Origin: Promicromonospora panici
Lineage (GTDB): Bacteria > Actinomycetota > Actinomycetes > Actinomycetales > Cellulomonadaceae
Reading direction: 5' to 3'
DNA: 64,000 nucleotides
NCBI RefSeq assembly: GCF_900608595.1
Contig: NZ_UWYY01000011.1
Span: 62,001-126,000 of the forward strand
Below, one piece after another: positions 60,571 to 64,000 of this stretch. The first letter of the stretch is position 1; every line of letters starts with the position of its first letter. Position numbers and translations under genes: made by a program. Below the pieces are notes generated by a model, which was given only the letters and a program-made list of their open reading frames with translations, had not been told where the DNA came from and did not search any database.

Positions 60571-62877
60571 ATGAACCCACGCATCTGTGCTGTCGGCGCG
60601 GGAGCTGCCCTGCTGCTCTCGGCCGCCGTCGTACCGATCACCGCTTCGGCAGCACCACCGGTCGAGGAGCCGCCGCAGCAGGCGGCGCCCGTCAAGGAGG
60701 ACAACCGTCCGGACGCGCTCGCCGAGAAGCAGACCGAGAAGCGGCAGCGCGCCGTCGACATGGTCGCCACCGGCGAAGCGAAGGTCGAGACCCGAGGCTC
60801 GGGCGACCGTGCGTCGAAGGTCGTGGAGATCTCCCCGCGCGAGTACGTGGAGTACGGCGTCGAGGAGACGGCGCAGCTGTTCAGCATCCTCGTCGAGTTC
60901 GGCGACCAGGTCGACGAGCGTTACGCGGACGCCCCCGCGGGCCCTGCGCACAACCAGATCCCGGAGCCGGCGGAGGACGACAACTCCACCTACTGGGAGC
61001 CCGACTTCTCCAGCGAGCACTACAAGGAGATGTTCTTCACCGGCCTGGAGGACCAGGGCGGGGAGTCGTTCCGCGACCTGTACGACGAGATGTCGTCGGG
61101 CCGGTTCGACCTGCAGGGCGACGTGTCCGACTGGGTCACGGTGCCGTACAGCACGGCGTCCTACGGAACCACCGAGTCCGGCGCGGACATGACGCGGTTC
61201 GTGCAGGACAGCGCCGACGCCTGGTACGAGGCACAGGTCGCCGCGGGCAAGACCGCCGCGGAGATCGACGCGTACCTCCAGTCGTTCGACGTCTGGGACC
61301 GTTACGACATGGACGGCGACGGCATCACGTCCGAGCCGGACGGCTACATCGACCACTTCCAGGCGATCCACGCCGGGGAGGGCGAGGAAGCCGGCGCGCC
61401 CGAGTCGGCCATCTGGTCGCACCGCTGGGCGGTGAACCAGGGTGGCCTGGGCACTGACGGCCCGGCCGGCTTCGAGAAGCTCGGCGGCATCAAGATCGGT
61501 GACTCCGACCTCTGGATCCGCGACTACACCACGGAGCCGGAGAACGGCGGCCTCGGCGTCTTCGCGCACGAGTTCGGCCACGACCTCGGCCTGCCGGACT
61601 ATTACGACACGGCCGGTGGCGAGAACGGCACCGGGTTCTGGAACCTCATGAGCTCCGGCTCGTGGATGGGCCATGGCGACGGCACCATCGGCACCACGCC
61701 GAACCACATGGGCGCCACGGAGAAGCTGTTCCTGGGCTGGCTCGACTACGAGACGGTGGAGCCGGGCGAGATGGAGCGCGTCAAGCTCGGCCCCTCGTAC
61801 CACGCCACCACGCGGGAGCAGGCGGCGATCGTCAGCCTGCCCGACGGCGTCGCGAAGGAGGACCTGGAGGTCGCTCCGTTCGACGGCCAGTTCGTGTACT
61901 CCAACACGGGCAACGACCTGAACAACACGATCACTTCGCCGTCGTTCACCGTGCCTGCCGGGGGCTCGCTGGCCGCCAAGACCTGGTACGACATCGAGGT
62001 GGACTACGACTACGCGTTCGTGGAGGTCTCCACGGACGGCGGCAGCTCGTGGACGGCCGTTCCGACCAACCTCTCGACGAACGACGACCCGAACGGGACC
62101 AACCCGGGCGCCGGGATCACCGGCAGCTCGGAGGGCGCCTGGGTCGACCTGACGGCCGACCTCGCCGACCATGCCGGTCAGACGGCGTCGGTCCGCTTCC
62201 GCTACTCGAGCGACGGCGGCACCAACGAGAAGGGCTTCATGGTCGACGACGTCGCCGTGGGTACCGCGCTGACCGAGGACTTCACCGACGCCGCCGACTG
62301 GACCTTCGACGGCTTCCAGACGGTCGCCGCCGACGGCACCTATGAGGTCGAGTACTCCCACTACTACGTGGCCGAGAACCGCGTGTACGGCGGGTACGAC
62401 GCGACGCTGAAGGAGGGGCCGTACAACTTCGGCTGGACCTTCAGCAACAGCAACCTGGTGGAGCACTACCCCTACCAGGACGGCCTGCTGATCTGGTACG
62501 TGAACAGCCGGTACGGCGACAACAACACCTCCCAGCACGAGGGCGGCGGCCAGGCTCTGCCGGTCGACGCGCGGCCCACGCCGATGAAGTGGTCGGACGG
62601 CACGATCGCCCGCAACCGGATCCAGTCCTTCGACTCCACGTTCGGCTTGCAGAGGACGGACCCGCTCTCGCTGCACCGTGAGGTGTCGCAGACGTCGATC
62701 ACGACGCTGACCCAGGGCAAGCGGGCGCCCGTGTGGAAGTTCGACGACACCGACCCGGAGGCGTACTGGGACGAGGCCAACCCGCGTCACTCGGTGAAGG
62801 TCGGCGGTACGGGCACCACGATCAAGGTGCTCACGCAGGACGCTCGCACGGGCAACATGACCATCCAGGTCAACTGA
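60571..62877 (+). CDS. Secreted M6-family metalloprotease (immune inhibitor A-like)
   Basis: A 768-aa secreted protease: signal peptide ~1-28 (ASAAPP), a propeptide rich in Glu/Lys/Arg to ~105, then the M6 domain with LFSILVEFGDQVDE, a YDMDGDGITSEPDGYIDHFQ calcium-type loop and the zinc site HEFGHDLGLPD (333-343; His333, Glu334, His337). The later part has WSDDG-like MAM/VEG domains (SWTAVPTNLS, FMVDDVAVG) and a C-terminal beta domain. It degrades extracellular protein. GGAGG precedes ATG 60571. Two GTCGTA copies and TAATAT (60445-60469) upstream may form its promoter. Confidence 0.93.
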   Translation: MNPRICAVGAGAALLLSAAVVPITASAAPPVEEPPQQAAPVKEDNRPDALAEKQTEKRQRAVDMVATGEAKVETRGSGDRASKVVEISPREYVEYGVEETAQLFSILVEFGDQVDERYADAPAGPAHNQIPEPAEDDNSTYWEPDFSSEHYKEMFFTGLEDQGGESFRDLYDEMSSGRFDLQGDVSDWVTVPYSTASYGTTESGADMTRFVQDSADAWYEAQVAAGKTAAEIDAYLQSFDVWDRYDMDGDGITSEPDGYIDHFQAIHAGEGEEAGAPESAIWSHRWAVNQGGLGTDGPAGFEKLGGIKIGDSDLWIRDYTTEPENGGLGVFAHEFGHDLGLPDYYDTAGGENGTGFWNLMSSGSWMGHGDGTIGTTPNHMGATEKLFLGWLDYETVEPGEMERVKLGPSYHATTREQAAIVSLPDGVAKEDLEVAPFDGQFVYSNTGNDLNNTITSPSFTVPAGGSLAAKTWYDIEVDYDYAFVEVSTDGGSSWTAVPTNLSTNDDPNGTNPGAGITGSSEGAWVDLTADLADHAGQTASVRFRYSSDGGTNEKGFMVDDVAVGTALTEDFTDAADWTFDGFQTVAADGTYEVEYSHYYVAENRVYGGYDATLKEGPYNFGWTFSNSNLVEHYPYQDGLLIWYVNSRYGDNNTSQHEGGGQALPVDARPTPMKWSDGTIARNRIQSFDSTFGLQRTDPLSLHREVSQTSITTLTQGKRAPVWKFDDTDPEAYWDEANPRHSVKVGGTGTTIKVLTQDARTGNMTIQVN

Positions 62878-62887
62878 CGCCCCACCC

Positions 62888-62918
62888 GATCCCGCCGAAG
62901 TTCTACTTCGGCGGGATC
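62888..62918. repeat. Minimal family B-type hairpin; terminator of the M6 protease gene
   Basis: GATCCCGCCGAA (62888-62899) pairs perfectly with TTCGGCGGGATC (62907-62918). The loop is GTTCTAC, the core of the family B unit, so this looks like a single-unit version. It lies 10 nt after the stop and just before the next gene's start. Confidence 0.75.
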
Positions 62919-62942
62919 GGGGCGGGCACTACGCTCGAGCGC

Positions 62943-63923
62943 ATGACACACCTGCGATGGGGCATCCTGGCGGCCGGCGGGATCGCCTCGGCCTTCACAT
63001 CAGACCTGAACGACAACGGCTTCACCGTGCAGGCGGTGGGGTCCCGGTCCCTGGAGAAGGCGCGGACCTTCGCCGACCGGTTCGGCATCCCGACGGCGCA
63101 CGGGTCCTACGAGAACCTCGTGAACGACCCCGAGGTCGACATCGTCTACGTCGCCACGCCGCACCCGTTCCACGCCGAGGCGGCGAAGCTCGTGCTGGAG
63201 GCCGGCAAGCACGTGCTGGTCGAGAAGCCGTTCACGCTCAACGCCGCCGAGGCCCAGGAGGTCATGGACCTCGCCGAGGCCAAGGGGCTCGTGGCCCTGG
63301 AGGCCATGTGGACCCGGTACCTGCCGCACATGGCGCGCGTGCACGAGATCATCGACTCGGGCGTGCTGGGCGAGGTGCGGACCTTGATGGTGGACCACAC
63401 CCAGGACCTGCCCGACGACCCCGCGCACCGCATCAACGACCTGGCCCTGGGCGGCGGCTCCCTGCTCGACCTGGGCATCTACCCGGTCTCGTTCGCGTGG
63501 GACGTGTTCGGCGAACCCCTCACGGTCCAGTCGCACGCGACGTTCAAGGAGACGGGCGCGGACGCGACCATCGCCACGATCTTCGGGTACGACGGCGCGC
63601 GCGTGGCCACCACGATCTCGGCGTCGGACACCCGCGGGCCCAACCGGGCCTCGATCCTCGGCACCGAGGGACGCATCGAGATCGACGCCGTCTGGTACAG
63701 CCCGGCCACGGTGCACGTGTTCGACGCCGCGGGCGTCGAGACCGAGACCTTCACCGCGGAGGTGACCGGCCGCGGCATGCAGTACCAGGCCGCCGAGGCG
63801 GAGCGCCTGGTCGCGGCCGGCGAGCTGGACAGCCCGCTGCTGCCGCGCGCCGAGACGGTGGCGATCATGGGCACGCTGGACACGATCCGCGAGCAGATCG
63901 GCCTGAAGTACCCAGACGAGTAA
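62943..63923 (+). CDS. Gfo/Idh/MocA-family oxidoreductase
   Basis: A 326-aa NAD(P)-dependent dehydrogenase. The Rossmann start RWGILAAGGIASAF replaces the usual GxGxxG with AAGGIA, as in the trans-1,2-dihydrobenzene-1,2-diol dehydrogenase-like group. VYVATPHPFHAEAA and the catalytic EKPF motif follow, with MWTRYLPHM and GGGSLLDLGIYPV in the C-terminal domain. Substrates of this family are usually sugars or cyclitols and cannot be read here. ATG 62943 lies 24 nt after the family B-type hairpin. A family A repeat follows the stop. Confidence 0.92.
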   Translation: MTHLRWGILAAGGIASAFTSDLNDNGFTVQAVGSRSLEKARTFADRFGIPTAHGSYENLVNDPEVDIVYVATPHPFHAEAAKLVLEAGKHVLVEKPFTLNAAEAQEVMDLAEAKGLVALEAMWTRYLPHMARVHEIIDSGVLGEVRTLMVDHTQDLPDDPAHRINDLALGGGSLLDLGIYPVSFAWDVFGEPLTVQSHATFKETGADATIATIFGYDGARVATTISASDTRGPNRASILGTEGRIEIDAVWYSPATVHVFDAAGVETETFTAEVTGRGMQYQAAEAERLVAAGELDSPLLPRAETVAIMGTLDTIREQIGLKYPDE

Positions 63924-63928
63924 CCCCC

Positions 63929-63995
63929 TTTGCTGTGGGCGTGATCGTTGCGCCTATAACGGGCAGGTAGTCGCAACGATCACGCCCACAACAAA
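63929..63995. repeat. Family A palindromic repeat, copy 3, in reverse orientation
   Basis: Arms 63929-63953 and 63972-63995. The loop CCTATAACGGGCAGGTAGT is a near copy of the reverse complement of the copy 1 loop (CCTAAAACGGGCACGTAGT), so the element is inverted relative to copy 1. It starts 5 nt after the oxidoreductase stop. Confidence 0.85.
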
Positions 63996-64000
63996 TCGCG

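Noticed and set aside
59080..62790. 1236-codon minus-strand frame running through the M6 protease region
   Set aside because: Only its end, the MFS transporter from 60312, has membrane helices and family motifs. The rest mirrors the protease gene and has no ribosome site.
1..64000. Mobile genetic element or prophage boundaries
   Set aside because: No integrase, transposase, tRNA-linked direct repeats or phage structural genes were recognised. The accessory-looking parts are limited to the toxin-like tail and the T7SS-like cassette.

Overview
The window is about 64 kb of very GC-rich DNA with GTG starts, ATGA/GTGA gene overlaps, lipobox lipoproteins, SigE-family sigma factors and many secreted polysaccharide- and protein-degrading enzymes. 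This fits a chromosomal segment of an actinobacterium. A Micrococcales/Promicromonosporaceae-like host (Promicromonospora or Cellulosimicrobium type) is my best guess, inferred from gene content and not proven. No phage, integrase, IS transposase, CRISPR array, rRNA or tRNA gene was seen.

Layout. 1-928: tail of a possible secreted toxin overlapped by a possible immunity gene. 1006-5384: secreted propeller/phytase-like protein, convergent alpha-amylase with a MalR-like operator, and a small PspC protein. 5631-9206: a tightly coupled four-gene cassette with a WXG100-sized protein, a T7SS-substrate-like protein, an unknown protein and a polytopic membrane protein, bracketed by two PspC paralogs. 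9633-15986: hrpA and a GH76 mannanase. 16254-18670: a mini-ORF, a helical protein, a secreted HNH nuclease and two related small membrane proteins. 18990-23832: M15 peptidase, DUF2087 protein, YbaK, STAS protein and an AldO-like oxidase. 23881-28701: a NSS transporter with its MetS-type subunit and a polar amino-acid ABC transporter. 28805-35212: a two-component system and two tandem sigma-factor/membrane-protein modules. 35358-42913: excalibur protein, RecB-like nuclease/helicase, CspA and aldo-keto reductase. 43174-48983: a complete Liv-type branched-chain amino-acid transporter whose LivH permease carries an extra extracellular domain. 49100-53886: threonine aldolase, GH3 lipoprotein and S9 peptidase. 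53984-63923: GH59 galactocerebrosidase, secreted EEP hydrolase, septum-formation-type lipoprotein, MFS pump, M6 metalloprotease and Gfo/Idh/MocA oxidoreductase.

The genes together suggest a saprophyte that secretes glycosidases and proteases and imports the amino acids released through one NSS carrier and two ABC systems.

The most striking structure outside the genes is a set of dispersed repeats. Family A is about 70-78 bp, has a conserved loop, and one copy lies in frame inside hrpA. Family B is built from 16-bp units arranged head-to-head at operon ends. Family C is a palindrome whose arms co-vary between copies. Family D contains the core GAGCCTGTCGA and is found inside reading frames. 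Families A-C mostly sit where terminators are expected and in several places supply or touch stop codons.
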